NCBI RefSeq assembly: GCF_024171785.1
Contig: NZ_JAMTCK010000013.1
Coordinates: forward strand, 209,900-273,899
Source of the DNA: Goodfellowiella coeruleoviolacea
GTDB taxonomy: Bacteria; Actinomycetota; Actinomycetes; Mycobacteriales; Pseudonocardiaceae
Direction of reading: 5' to 3'
Length of the DNA stretch: 64,000 nt
Made by a program: the position numbers and the translations under genes. The notes below the pieces were generated by a model. That model ran no database searches, was not told the origin of the DNA, and saw only the letters and a list, made by a program, of their open reading frames with translations. Below are positions 51,660 through 59,118 of this stretch, in pieces. Position 1 is the stretch's first letter. Each line of letters starts with the position of its first letter.

Positions 51660-53552
51660 TCAGCCGAAGGCCGCGTGAACCGCCCTGCTGCCGCCGACGG
51701 CCGGGAACACCAGGCTGGTGTCGGTCAGGTCCACGGCCAGCCCGGTGCCCGGCCTCGGGCGCAGCGTGTAGTCGTGGTCGCTGGAGGCCAGCACGAACTC
51801 CAGCCGGTGCCCCACCGCGAGCACGTAGTCCTTGGGCTGCAGCGTCACGTCCAACCGGTAGGGCTGGCCGGGCTGGACCGGGTCGGTCCGGTCGAGGTCC
51901 CGCCGGTTCTGCGGGTCGGCCCAGCCACGGCTGATGATCGCGCTGGTGCCGTCCGGAGCCCGGTCGACCAGCAGCGCGGTCATGTTGGCCGCGGGCCGGT
52001 CGAAGGCCACGCGCAGCTCGGCCCTGGCCGTGCCGCTCAGCCGCAGCGGCGTGCTGGCCGGCCCGGTGGCGTAGCGCAGCCGGTTGCCGGAGCTGGCCGC
52101 GTCGAGCAACTGCTCCACGGTCTGGGTGGCGTCGTCGGCCAGCCGCTCCACGGTCGGCGCGCCGGGCACGGCGGCCCCCGCGGTCAGCGCACCCCGGCCG
52201 GTGCCGCCCGGCCACGGGAACAGCCGGACGTCCTGCGTGCCGGGGGCCGGCCACTCCGGCTCGTCCACCCAGCTCAGGTCCTCGCGCTGCAGGGTCGCCC
52301 TCGGCTCGGCCTCCACGCCGTTGGCCACCTGGTAGAGGTAGCGGGTGAACCACCGGTTGAGCGTGCGCAGCCACTCGTCCCGGCGCAGCGAGATCGGGTC
52401 GGTGTGGCCGTACTGGTGCAGCCAGAGCTTGTGCGGGACGCCGTGCTGGCGCAGTGCCGCGTACCACTGCGCGACCTGCCCGGTCTTGACGTTCCAGTCG
52501 TTGAGGCCGTGCACGGCCAGCACCGCGGCGCGCACCCGGTCCACGTCGCGCAGGTAGTCGCGTTCGGCCCAGAAGGCCGAGTAGTCGCCGGTGAGGCGGT
52601 CCTGCTCGCGGCTGATCCGGTCGATCACCGGCCGGCAGACCTGCCGGTCGGCGCGGGTGTAGACGTACTCGGCGAGCACGTCGGTGTCCTCGCCCTGGTA
52701 GCCGCCGGGGGCCACCACCGCGCCGCCGGCCCGGTAGTAGTCGTACCAGCTGGAGATCGCCGCGATCGGCACGATCGCCTCCAGGCCGGGCACGCCGGTG
52801 GCGGCCACGGCGTTGGGCAGCGTGCCGTTGTAGGACACCCCGATCATGCCGACCCGGCCCGTGGCCCAGCTGGCGCTGACCACCCCGCCCTGGGCGTCGT
52901 GCGCCACGGCCCGGCCGTTGAGCCAGTCCACCACCGAGCGCGCGCCCAGGGTCTCGTTGCGCCCGCCCGAGGTCGGGCACCCGGTGGACTGGCCACTGCC
53001 CAGGGACTCGGCGAACACCAGGGCGTAGCCCCGGGACAGCAGGTACTGGTCGTAGCGGGAGGTGATGGGCGCGGCGTCGGGTCCGGCCTGGGGGCCGACC
53101 CGGTCGGGGTACCCCAGCGCGGCGCTCACCCGCTCGTCACCGGCCGGGTCGAGCACGGCGCCGGCGGGCCGCCCGGCCGGCCGACCGGGACCGCGCTGGC
53201 CCGGCACGTGCAGCTCCACGTCGACGTCGTGGTTGGCCACCTCGTTGCCGCCGGCGTAGTACGGGCTGACCTGGTAGACCACGGGCACCCGCAGGCCGTG
53301 CCGGGTGGCGGCCGGCCGCACCACCTCCACGTGCACCTGGTCGGAGCGCCCGTCCGCGTCGCTGTCCACCGGCGCGGTGACGAACAGGCTCTCCCGCACC
53401 ACGTCGGTGGGATCGAAGACCGGCTGCGCCTCGCCGTCGGCGAACACCGGTCCGCTGGTCGGCGCCGCGAGCGCGGCGAGCGCCGGGGACGGCACGGCCA
53501 GCGGTCCGGCGACCACCGCGGACAACAGCATCACAACGCCCGAAACCCTCAC
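51660..53552 (-). CDS. Secreted Xaa-Pro dipeptidyl-peptidase-like serine hydrolase (CocE/NonD family)
   Basis: A 630-residue exported alpha/beta hydrolase of peptidase family S15. Signal peptide VMLLSAVVAGPLAVPSPALA; N-terminal hydrolase core with QVSPYYAGGNEVANHDVDVELHVP, SRGYALVFAESLGSGQSTGCPTSGG, the nucleophile in MIGVSYNGTLPNAVAATG, and the acid/base region LNDWNVKTGQVAQWYAALRQHG and LHQYGHTDP; the C-terminal jelly-roll is marked by RLRYATGPASTPLRLSGTARAELRVAFDRP and VGHRLEFVLASSDHDY. GTG 53552 has AGAGGGG five bases upstream. Streptomyces homologues are secreted X-Pro dipeptidyl-peptidases; cocaine-esterase-like ester hydrolysis is an alternative. Confidence 0.9.
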   Translation of the reverse strand: MRVSGVVMLLSAVVAGPLAVPSPALAALAAPTSGPVFADGEAQPVFDPTDVVRESLFVTAPVDSDADGRSDQVHVEVVRPAATRHGLRVPVVYQVSPYYAGGNEVANHDVDVELHVPGQRGPGRPAGRPAGAVLDPAGDERVSAALGYPDRVGPQAGPDAAPITSRYDQYLLSRGYALVFAESLGSGQSTGCPTSGGRNETLGARSVVDWLNGRAVAHDAQGGVVSASWATGRVGMIGVSYNGTLPNAVAATGVPGLEAIVPIAAISSWYDYYRAGGAVVAPGGYQGEDTDVLAEYVYTRADRQVCRPVIDRISREQDRLTGDYSAFWAERDYLRDVDRVRAAVLAVHGLNDWNVKTGQVAQWYAALRQHGVPHKLWLHQYGHTDPISLRRDEWLRTLNRWFTRYLYQVANGVEAEPRATLQREDLSWVDEPEWPAPGTQDVRLFPWPGGTGRGALTAGAAVPGAPTVERLADDATQTVEQLLDAASSGNRLRYATGPASTPLRLSGTARAELRVAFDRPAANMTALLVDRAPDGTSAIISRGWADPQNRRDLDRTDPVQPGQPYRLDVTLQPKDYVLAVGHRLEFVLASSDHDYTLRPRPGTGLAVDLTDTSLVFPAVGGSRAVHAAFG

Positions 53553-53674
53553 GGACACCCCTCTACGAGTGTGCGGCGGAGTGCAATGGCCGTGCAGGAG
53601 CCTTCCGGGACCTCGGTGACGTGTCAAGACATGACCAGTCCACTGTGGATGGAAAGCGGACCGGTCGGCGCGCC

Positions 53675-54394
53675 TCAGCCCGCCGCGCGCAGCCGCACCC
53701 CGCCGTCCACCGGCAGCACCACGCCGGTGACGAAGGAGTTGCCGACCAGGAAGGCGATGGCTCCGGCCACGTCCTCGGGGCGGCCCACCCGGCCCACCGG
53801 GGTGGTCGCGGCCATGGCGCTGAAGCTGGCCTGCCGGGCCTCGGCGTCCAGGAAGTCCCACCACGGGGTGTCCACCACCCCGGGGGAGACCGCGTTGACC
53901 CGCATCGGGGCCAGTTCCACGGCCAGCGTCGGCACCGCGGTGGCCACCGCGCCGTTGACCGCGCCGATCCCGGCGGTGCCCGGCATGGCCGCCTCGGCCG
54001 TGATCGCGGTGACGAAGGTGATGGACCCGTCGGCGCGCAGCGCGCCCAGTGCGGCCTGCGCGGTGGTCAGGTGGGCCAGCAGCTTGTCCTCGACGGCGGC
54101 GCGCACCTCGGCCAGGTCGAGGTCGCGCAGCGCGCCCATGCCCCGGCTGCCGGTGGCGGCCACCACCAGGTGGTCGATGGAGCCGAGCCGGGCGAACATC
54201 TCCCGACTGGCCTCGGCGTCGCGTGCGTCCACCACCTCACCGGTGGCGCCCTCGCCCAGGGTGGCCAGGGCGTCGTGCAGGCGGCCCTGGTCGCGTCCGG
54301 TGACGACCACCTGGTGGCCGTCGTCGATCAGTCGTCGTGCGGTGGCCAGGCCGATGCCGGAGGTGCCGCCCACGATGACCACTCGATCACTCAC
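53675..54394 (-). CDS. SDR family protein lacking the catalytic Tyr-Lys pair
   Basis: A 239-residue classical SDR by length and cofactor site: VVIVGGTSGIGLATARRL (residues 5-22), VTGRDQGRL (NADP-preferring arginine), and the late RVNAVSPGVVDTP and NSFVTGVVLPVDGG. However, where the active-site YxxxK should lie the sequence reads AGIGAVNGAV, with Ile143 and Asn147 in place of Tyr and Lys. So the usual hydride-transfer chemistry is unlikely or differently catalysed. It is divergent from, and presumably controlled by, the TetR regulator at 54473; this SDR-TetR pairing is common in actinomycetes. Confidence 0.88.
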   Translation of the reverse strand: MSDRVVIVGGTSGIGLATARRLIDDGHQVVVTGRDQGRLHDALATLGEGATGEVVDARDAEASREMFARLGSIDHLVVAATGSRGMGALRDLDLAEVRAAVEDKLLAHLTTAQAALGALRADGSITFVTAITAEAAMPGTAGIGAVNGAVATAVPTLAVELAPMRVNAVSPGVVDTPWWDFLDAEARQASFSAMAATTPVGRVGRPEDVAGAIAFLVGNSFVTGVVLPVDGGVRLRAAG

Positions 54395-54420
54395 GTTCCC
54401 ACTCCAATTTCAAGTCACTC

Positions 54421-54450
54421 TGTCTCGCAAATAGGAGCCTATTCGAGACA
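54421..54450. promoter_or_regulatory. Candidate TetR operator between SDR and tetR
   Basis: TGTCTCG (54421-54427) and CGAGACA (54444-54450) enclose AATAGG-AG-CCTATT (54430-54443), giving a nearly complete dyad with a two-base bulge. TAAAGT at 54461-54466 is a good -10 box placed seven bases before the tetR ATG, implying a leaderless transcript. Confidence 0.6.
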
Positions 54451-54472
54451 CCGTGTCTTGTAAAGTGGCGGC

Positions 54473-55075
54473 ATGAGTGGTGAGCAACGAGCCGGTCGGG
54501 GTCGGCCGCGCAGCGAGGACGCCAGGCGCGCGGTGCTGGACGCCGCCCTGGCCCTGTGCCGTCGGGACGGCTATCCCCAGGTCACCCTGAAGGGCATCGC
54601 GGACGCGGCCGGCGTGGGGCGGCAGACCATCTACCGGTGGTGGTCGGCCAAGTCCGAGGTGCTGCTGGAGGCGCTGCGCGACTTCGCCGCCCGGCACGTG
54701 CCCCCCGAGGACACCGGGGACGCCCTCACCGACGTCGAGACGCTGCTCCGGATCACCTTCGCCACCCTGCGCGAGACCACCGCGCCGGCCCTCGTCGGCC
54801 TGCTGGCCGAGGCCCAGCACGACCCGGACCTGTCCGAGCGGCTCCAGGCGACCATGATCGGCCCGCGCCGCCAGGCCCTGCACGAGGTGCTGCGGCGCGG
54901 CGTCGACCGGGGCCAGCTGGTGCCGAGGGTGAGCCTGACACTGGCCGTGGACATGGTGTTCGGCGTCATGTGGTACCGGCTGCTGCACCGGCACGCGCCC
55001 GTGGACGACGCCCTGGTGGGCGAACTGGTGGCCGCCCTGGTTCGGCTGCTCGGCCCGGACGAGCGGCCCGGCTGA
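54473..55075 (+). CDS. TetR family transcriptional regulator
   Basis: A 200-residue repressor. Helix-turn-helix: ARRAVLDAALALCRRDGYPQVTLKGIADAAGVGRQTIYRWWSAKSEVLLEALRDFA, with the TIYRWW recognition segment; the rest is a ligand-binding helical domain with a TetR_C_11/33-like pattern (ALVGLLAEAQHDPDLSERLQATMIGPRR). ATG without Shine-Dalgarno, just downstream of a -10 box. It most likely represses itself and the divergent SDR gene through the palindrome between them. Confidence 0.93.
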   Translation: MSGEQRAGRGRPRSEDARRAVLDAALALCRRDGYPQVTLKGIADAAGVGRQTIYRWWSAKSEVLLEALRDFAARHVPPEDTGDALTDVETLLRITFATLRETTAPALVGLLAEAQHDPDLSERLQATMIGPRRQALHEVLRRGVDRGQLVPRVSLTLAVDMVFGVMWYRLLHRHAPVDDALVGELVAALVRLLGPDERPG

Positions 55076-55259
55076 TCCGGGGCGCCCTGCCGGCACGCGG
55101 GTGAACCCGGGTGAACGTTGGGCTGGATGCGCCGGAACGGGCCGCCGGTGTTGCCGCGCCGCGCTCCGCTGAACGGCTGAACCTGCTGGGGTTCGACGTT
55201 TTCCACAACCAAACAGGTTGGACTGCTGGCACGGCGGAGTGATGCTGGAAGGCGTGTCG

Positions 55260-56099
55260 ATGAATCGTCAACAGCGTACCGCGACCGCCGAACAGACCGA
55301 CCGGATCTTACGGGAGAGACAGTACACCGCGCCGAGCGGTGCACGGGTCGACCTGACCCCGGCGCTGTCCAAGGCGGTGCGCGGGACCCGCCTGTACCTG
55401 CCCGAGGAACTCAGCAACCTGCTCCGGTCCACCCAACCGATCTCGAACGGAGCCACGCACATCGAGGTGACGGCCGAGTCCACGCTCCAGGCCGGCCGTC
55501 GGTTGATCCGGGACGACACCGACCCGGTGGCCTGCCTCAACTTCGCCTCGGCCAAGAAGCCGGGCGGCGGCTACCGCACCGGCGCGCACGCCCAGGAGGA
55601 GAGCCTGGCGCGGTGCTCGGGCCTGGTGGCCTGCCTGGAGTCGGTGCCCGAGTACTACGAGTTCCACCGCGCCCAGCGGGACCCGCTGTACAGCCACCGG
55701 ATCATCTACTCGCCCTCGGTTCCGGTGTTCCGCGACGAGAGCGGCGAGCTGCTCGCCGAGCCGTACCGGCTGGCCTTCCTCACCTCCCCGGCACCCAACG
55801 CCTCGGCGATCCGGCTGCCCGAGCAGCGCGCCGAGCTGCCCAGGGTGCTCAGTGAACGCGCCGCCAAGGTGTTGGCGGTCGCGCACGCGCACGGGCACCG
55901 CCGACTGGTGCTCGGCGCGTGGGGCTGCGGGGTGTTCGGCAACGATCCGCGCCAGGTCGCCCGGATCTTCGCGGACCTGCTGCTGCCCGGGGGCCAGTTC
56001 GCCGGCAGGTTCGCGCACGTGGTGTTCGCCGTGTTCGACCAGGCTCCGGGCCGGCCGGCGCTGACCGCGTTCCACCGGACCTTCCCCAGCACCGGGTGA
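55260..56099 (+). CDS. Bacterial-type poly(ADP-ribose) glycohydrolase (TIGR02452 family)
   Basis: A 279-residue macrodomain-fold hydrolase that removes ADP-ribose chains. The catalytic signature GGG-x7-QEE is seen at residues 102-114 (PGGGYRTGAHAQEE), with LNFASAKKPG before it and SLARCSGLVACLES after it; LVLGAWGCGVFGNDPRQVARIF is the conserved macrodomain ligand loop. ATG 55260 has GGAAGG seven bases upstream. No PARP, DarT or other ADP-ribosyltransferase gene is adjacent, so its target (protein, DNA or NAD metabolites) is unknown. It converges on the lasso cluster with a strong hairpin in between. Confidence 0.92.
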   Translation: MNRQQRTATAEQTDRILRERQYTAPSGARVDLTPALSKAVRGTRLYLPEELSNLLRSTQPISNGATHIEVTAESTLQAGRRLIRDDTDPVACLNFASAKKPGGGYRTGAHAQEESLARCSGLVACLESVPEYYEFHRAQRDPLYSHRIIYSPSVPVFRDESGELLAEPYRLAFLTSPAPNASAIRLPEQRAELPRVLSERAAKVLAVAHAHGHRRLVLGAWGCGVFGNDPRQVARIFADLLLPGGQFAGRFAHVVFAVFDQAPGRPALTAFHRTFPSTG

Positions 56100-56209
56100 G
56101 CGCGGGTACCCCCGATCGCCCCACCCCGGACACCTCGCTCCGGACACCTCGCCCCGGGCAACCCCCGTTCTGGGCAACCCCGCACCGGGCGCACCTCGCC
56201 GCGGCGGCC

Positions 56210-56253
56210 GACTGGCCGCGTGACGGCACCACCCCGCCGTCACGCGGCCAGTC
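56210..56253. terminator. Bidirectional terminator
   Basis: A perfect 18-bp stem (56210-56227 with 56236-56253) with an 8-base loop between the convergent PARG and lasso B2 genes, the longest hairpin in the window. Confidence 0.8.
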
Positions 56254-56289
56254 CCCCATCAGTCCTCTGTGGACAGCCGGCGCGCCGGT

Positions 56290-56742
56290 TCAGCCGGGTT
56301 CGCCGGCCCCCGGCCGCGGCCTGGGCGCGGCCAGCGGCGGCACCGTGACCAGGCGCCGGTAGTGGTCGGCGGGATGCGGCTCCCCCACCGGCTGGCCGTC
56401 CACCTCGATCCACGCGTGCGCGGCGAACGGGTTGGTGCGCACACCCGTGCTCCAGGTCGGCCAGCAGCCCCGGGCGCGGCAGCACAGCGCCGCGGCGATG
56501 GAGCGCTGCAGGCAGCTCTGCCCGGCGCAGCGCAGGCTGACCGCGACCACCGCCCGCCGGGCGGCGGCGGCCTGCTCGACCGTGGCGGGCACGGCGCCGC
56601 GGCGGACCCACTCCAGCACCGCGCGCAGCCGCACCGGCCGGAGTCCGGCCAGCACGCGCGCCGCGGCCACCGCGGCCAGTGGCAGCGCCCGCTGGTGCAC
56701 GGGCAGCCGGGGCCGCTCGTCCAGTGCGACGGGGATGCTCAT
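56290..56742 (-). CDS. Lasso peptide leader peptidase (B2, McjB C-terminal domain)
   Basis: A 150-residue transglutaminase-fold cysteine protease that cuts the lasso leader. The catalytic cysteine is Cys77 in GQSCLQRSIAAALCCRARG, the histidine His109 in PFAAHAWIEVDGQPVGEP, matching B2 proteins of split B1/B2 systems. ATG 56742 overlaps the B1 stop by four bases (ATGA). It is the last gene of the cluster; the minus-strand transcript then meets the strong hairpin, so no transporter or isopeptidase gene follows. Confidence 0.93.
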   Translation of the reverse strand: MSIPVALDERPRLPVHQRALPLAAVAAARVLAGLRPVRLRAVLEWVRRGAVPATVEQAAAARRAVVAVSLRCAGQSCLQRSIAAALCCRARGCWPTWSTGVRTNPFAAHAWIEVDGQPVGEPHPADHYRRLVTVPPLAAPRPRPGAGEPG

Positions 56743-56999
56743 GCCACCTCCGCGAGCCCGGCCGCGCACAGGCGGTCAGCCACGTCGAACACGTCCCGCC
56801 GGACCTGCCCCACGTCCAGTCCGTAGCGGGCGGACAGCCGCGCGGCGATGCCGTCGACGTCGTGCCCGGCCACCAGTTGGCGCAGCACGTGCGCGCCGGT
56901 CCGGTTGAGCTGCCAGTAGCGGCCGGTGCGCTGGTCCAGCAGGACCGTGCCGTCCGGGGTGTCGGTGCTGGCCACGTCAGGACGCAACCGCAGGTTCAT
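56739..56999 (-). CDS. Lasso peptide RRE protein (B1, PqqD-like)
   Basis: An 86-residue RiPP recognition element that binds the precursor leader and delivers it to the protease and cyclase. The winged-helix PqqD fold is recognised from LDQRTGRYWQLNRTGAHVLRQLVAGHDVDGIAARLSARYGLDVGQVRRDVFDVADRL. ATG 56999 has GGGGAGG upstream. Its first 23 bases overlap the end of the cyclase gene and its stop overlaps the B2 start, so C, B1 and B2 are tightly coupled. Confidence 0.93.
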   Translation of the reverse strand: MNLRLRPDVASTDTPDGTVLLDQRTGRYWQLNRTGAHVLRQLVAGHDVDGIAARLSARYGLDVGQVRRDVFDVADRLCAAGLAEVA

Positions 57000-58821
57000 C
57001 TGTCCTCCCCTCCGCCACGGGCGCCACGTCGGCGGCGGCACGCAGCCAGGTCTCGCAGCCGAGCAGGTTCTCCATGGCGATCACCGTGGTGTTGTCGGCC
57101 TGCGGCTCGTGCAACCGCTCCCGCAGCCGGTCCGGGTCGATCAGGCCGAGGCCGGCCAGCGCGGAGTCGGCGAACAGCTCCAGGACGGCCGGCAGGTGGC
57201 GGCGCAGCCCGATCCGCACGTCCTCGCCGAACTCCCCCTTGGTGGTCCGGCACAGCACCAGATCCGGCACGGTGCCGTGCATGGCCTCGGCCAGCAGCGG
57301 CTTGTAGCGCCACGGCGTGGTGCGCTCGTGCTGGCGCACGGCCAGCACCGTCTCCACCACCCGATCGTCCACAAAGGGCAGTTCCAGGCGCACGCCCGCC
57401 CTGGCGTACCAGCCCACCAGCTGGCGGTAGGCCGTGCCGGTGGCGCGCAGCACGGCCAGGGTCTGGTGCTGGCCGATGTCCTCGGCCAGCGGCTCGGCGG
57501 TCTCGGCGACGGCCAGCAGCGCCTGCCTGGTGGCGTCCACCGCCGCCGGGCTGACCCAGTCGGGCGCGCGCAGCGGCAGGCCCCAGCGCAGCGGCGGGGT
57601 GCGCCGCGCTGGCGGTGGTGCGGTCAGCTGGTCGGCCTGGATCTGCCACCAGGTCGGCAGGTCGGGCACCCGGCTCAGCCCGGCCAGCGTGCCCAGCGGC
57701 GACCAGCGGTACAGCGCGTGGTAGCCGCGCAGGTGGTGCAGTGCGGTGAGCGGCCGGGTGCGCAGCAGCCGGTGCAGGTAGCCGGGCAGCGCGGAGAACA
57801 GCTCGTCACCGCCGTGCCCGGCCAGGTGCCGGCGGACCCCGGTGGCGGCCAGCGCGCGGGCGGTGTGCCGGTGCCGGGCCAGGGTGCGGGCGAACGCGAC
57901 CGGCGCCTCGGTGTCGGCGGCCACGTGCGGTCCGGCGAACACCTCGGGGATCTCGTGCTGGGCCAGCACCAGGTGCTCGGCCATGGTCAGGGCGTGCCGG
58001 GCGGCCTCGGCGTGCACCGCGTCGTCGTTGCCGGCCTCGGCCTCGGCCCAGCGCACGGTGACCAGGTCGGGGGTGGCGCGGGCGGCCAGGCAGCACAGCG
58101 AGGTGGAGTCCATGCCGCCGGACAGGTCGCTGCCCAGCCGCCCCCGGTGCGGCCCGCGCAGCGCCACGGCCGAGGCCAGTGCCTCGCGCAGCCGGCCGGC
58201 GCCCTCCGCCAGCGTCAGCTCCGGTTCGGGCGGCTCCCACCAGCGCACCTGGCTGGCCGGTCCGGTCGGGCCCAGCCGCAGGTAGCAGTCGGGCGGCAGG
58301 GCCCGCACGCCCCGCCACAGGCTGAACTCGCTCAGCGGTGGCGGGGCCAACCCGCAGGTCACCCGCACGGCCAGCGCCTGCTCGTCCACGCCGGCACCGG
58401 TCAGCTGGGCCAGTGTGTCGGCCCGGTCGCCGGCCACGGCCGTGCCGTCGATCTCGGTGTGGAACACCCGGCGCAGCCCGGTCAGGCTGCCCTGCACCCT
58501 GATCTGGTCGCCCACCGCGGCGACCAGGTGGGCGCTGCCGGGCAGCACCTCGGCGACCGCGTCCAGGTCGGCCACGGTCCGCGCGGTGTCGATCAGCCTG
58601 GTCAACCAGGCGCTGGTGACCGGCCCGGAGCCGATCACCGCCACCCGCACCGGCCCGGCCGAGGCCAGGGTGAGTTCCTCGGGTGCCCAGTGGCCGACCA
58701 GCCAGGGGCGTCCCGACGGGTGCGGCACCACCTGTGGCCAGGCGAACGGCAACCGCGCCCCCAGGCGATGCCGGTCCGGGGTGTCGGGCAGGACCACCCA
58801 TCCCGGTGTCAGGACGCCCAT
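56977..58821 (-). CDS. Lasso cyclase (C, asparagine synthetase-like)
   Basis: A 614-residue ATP-dependent macrolactam synthetase that adenylates the acidic side chain of the core and closes the ring onto Gly1. The C-terminal half has the adenylation loop DLSGGMDSTSLCCLAARA (SGGMDS at 234-239) and HLAGHGGDELFSALPGY; the N-terminal part resembles the glutaminase domain of asparagine synthetase B but lacks the nucleophilic cysteine at position 2, as expected for lasso C proteins. ATG 58821 lies 13 bases after the precursor gene stop. An asparagine synthetase is excluded by the B1, B2 and precursor genes around it. Confidence 0.93.
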   Translation of the reverse strand: MGVLTPGWVVLPDTPDRHRLGARLPFAWPQVVPHPSGRPWLVGHWAPEELTLASAGPVRVAVIGSGPVTSAWLTRLIDTARTVADLDAVAEVLPGSAHLVAAVGDQIRVQGSLTGLRRVFHTEIDGTAVAGDRADTLAQLTGAGVDEQALAVRVTCGLAPPPLSEFSLWRGVRALPPDCYLRLGPTGPASQVRWWEPPEPELTLAEGAGRLREALASAVALRGPHRGRLGSDLSGGMDSTSLCCLAARATPDLVTVRWAEAEAGNDDAVHAEAARHALTMAEHLVLAQHEIPEVFAGPHVAADTEAPVAFARTLARHRHTARALAATGVRRHLAGHGGDELFSALPGYLHRLLRTRPLTALHHLRGYHALYRWSPLGTLAGLSRVPDLPTWWQIQADQLTAPPPARRTPPLRWGLPLRAPDWVSPAAVDATRQALLAVAETAEPLAEDIGQHQTLAVLRATGTAYRQLVGWYARAGVRLELPFVDDRVVETVLAVRQHERTTPWRYKPLLAEAMHGTVPDLVLCRTTKGEFGEDVRIGLRRHLPAVLELFADSALAGLGLIDPDRLRERLHEPQADNTTVIAMENLLGCETWLRAAADVAPVAEGRTDEPAVAS

Positions 58822-58834
58822 CTGGCGGCCCTCG

Positions 58835-58969
58835 TCAGCTTCCGCCGGAGAACGTGAAGAACGAGTTGTCGTAGAAGAACCCGATGCCACCGAGGGTGTC
58901 CTCGGTGAACTCACCAACCGCCAGCAGCGCTGGGGGCTCGTAGACCTCCGGCAGTGTCTGCTCGTCCAC
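58835..58969 (-). CDS. Lasso peptide precursor (A)
   Basis: A 44-residue precursor found by reading the gap upstream of the cyclase. GTG 58969 has GGGAGG five bases before it; the stop TGA is at 58837-58835. The leader (residues 1-26) fits the lasso consensus YxxPxLxxxGxxxxxTx exactly: Tyr10, Pro13, Leu15, Gly19, Thr25, then Leu26. Cleavage after Leu26 leaves the 18-residue core GGIGFFYDNSFFTFSGGS. Its Asp8 would close an 8-residue ring onto Gly1, and the absence of cysteine makes it class II. The Gly-x-Ile-Gly start and Asp8 recall anantin, but most of the loop and tail differ. Plug residues would be among Phe11, Phe12, Phe14. Confidence 0.93.
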   Translation of the reverse strand: MDEQTLPEVYEPPALLAVGEFTEDTLGGIGFFYDNSFFTFSGGS

Positions 58970-58991
58970 GGCGACCTCCCGTGATCATGGT

Positions 58992-59011
58992 GCGTAGTCG
59001 AGTGACTACGC
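58992..59011. promoter_or_regulatory. Dyad in the lasso promoter
   Basis: GCGTAGTC and GACTACGC (8 bp, 4-base spacer) form a perfect inverted repeat 23 bases upstream of the precursor start codon. It is probably an operator; no regulator gene lies within the cluster, so the protein that binds it is unknown. Confidence 0.5.
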
Positions 59012-59073
59012 CAAGCACGATCCGTCGGCGGGTGCGGGGCGGCAACCGGGGCCGGGCACCGTAGGCGACGAAA

Positions 59074-59102
59074 CCCACCGGTCAGGTGAACCGACCGGCG
59101 GG
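59074..59102 (-). terminator. Hairpin after hrpA
   Basis: A 10-base stem with one mismatch (59074-59083 with 59093-59102) and a 9-base loop, 17 bases beyond the hrpA stop and upstream of the lasso promoter. Confidence 0.5.
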
Positions 59103-59118
59103 TCGCCGCAGGCCGGGG

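Noticed and set aside
56100-56209. A CRISPR-like array of short repeats after the PARG gene
   Set aside because: The repeats (CGGACACCTCGC and GGGCAACCCC types) are 13-16 bases long, degenerate and without unique spacers.
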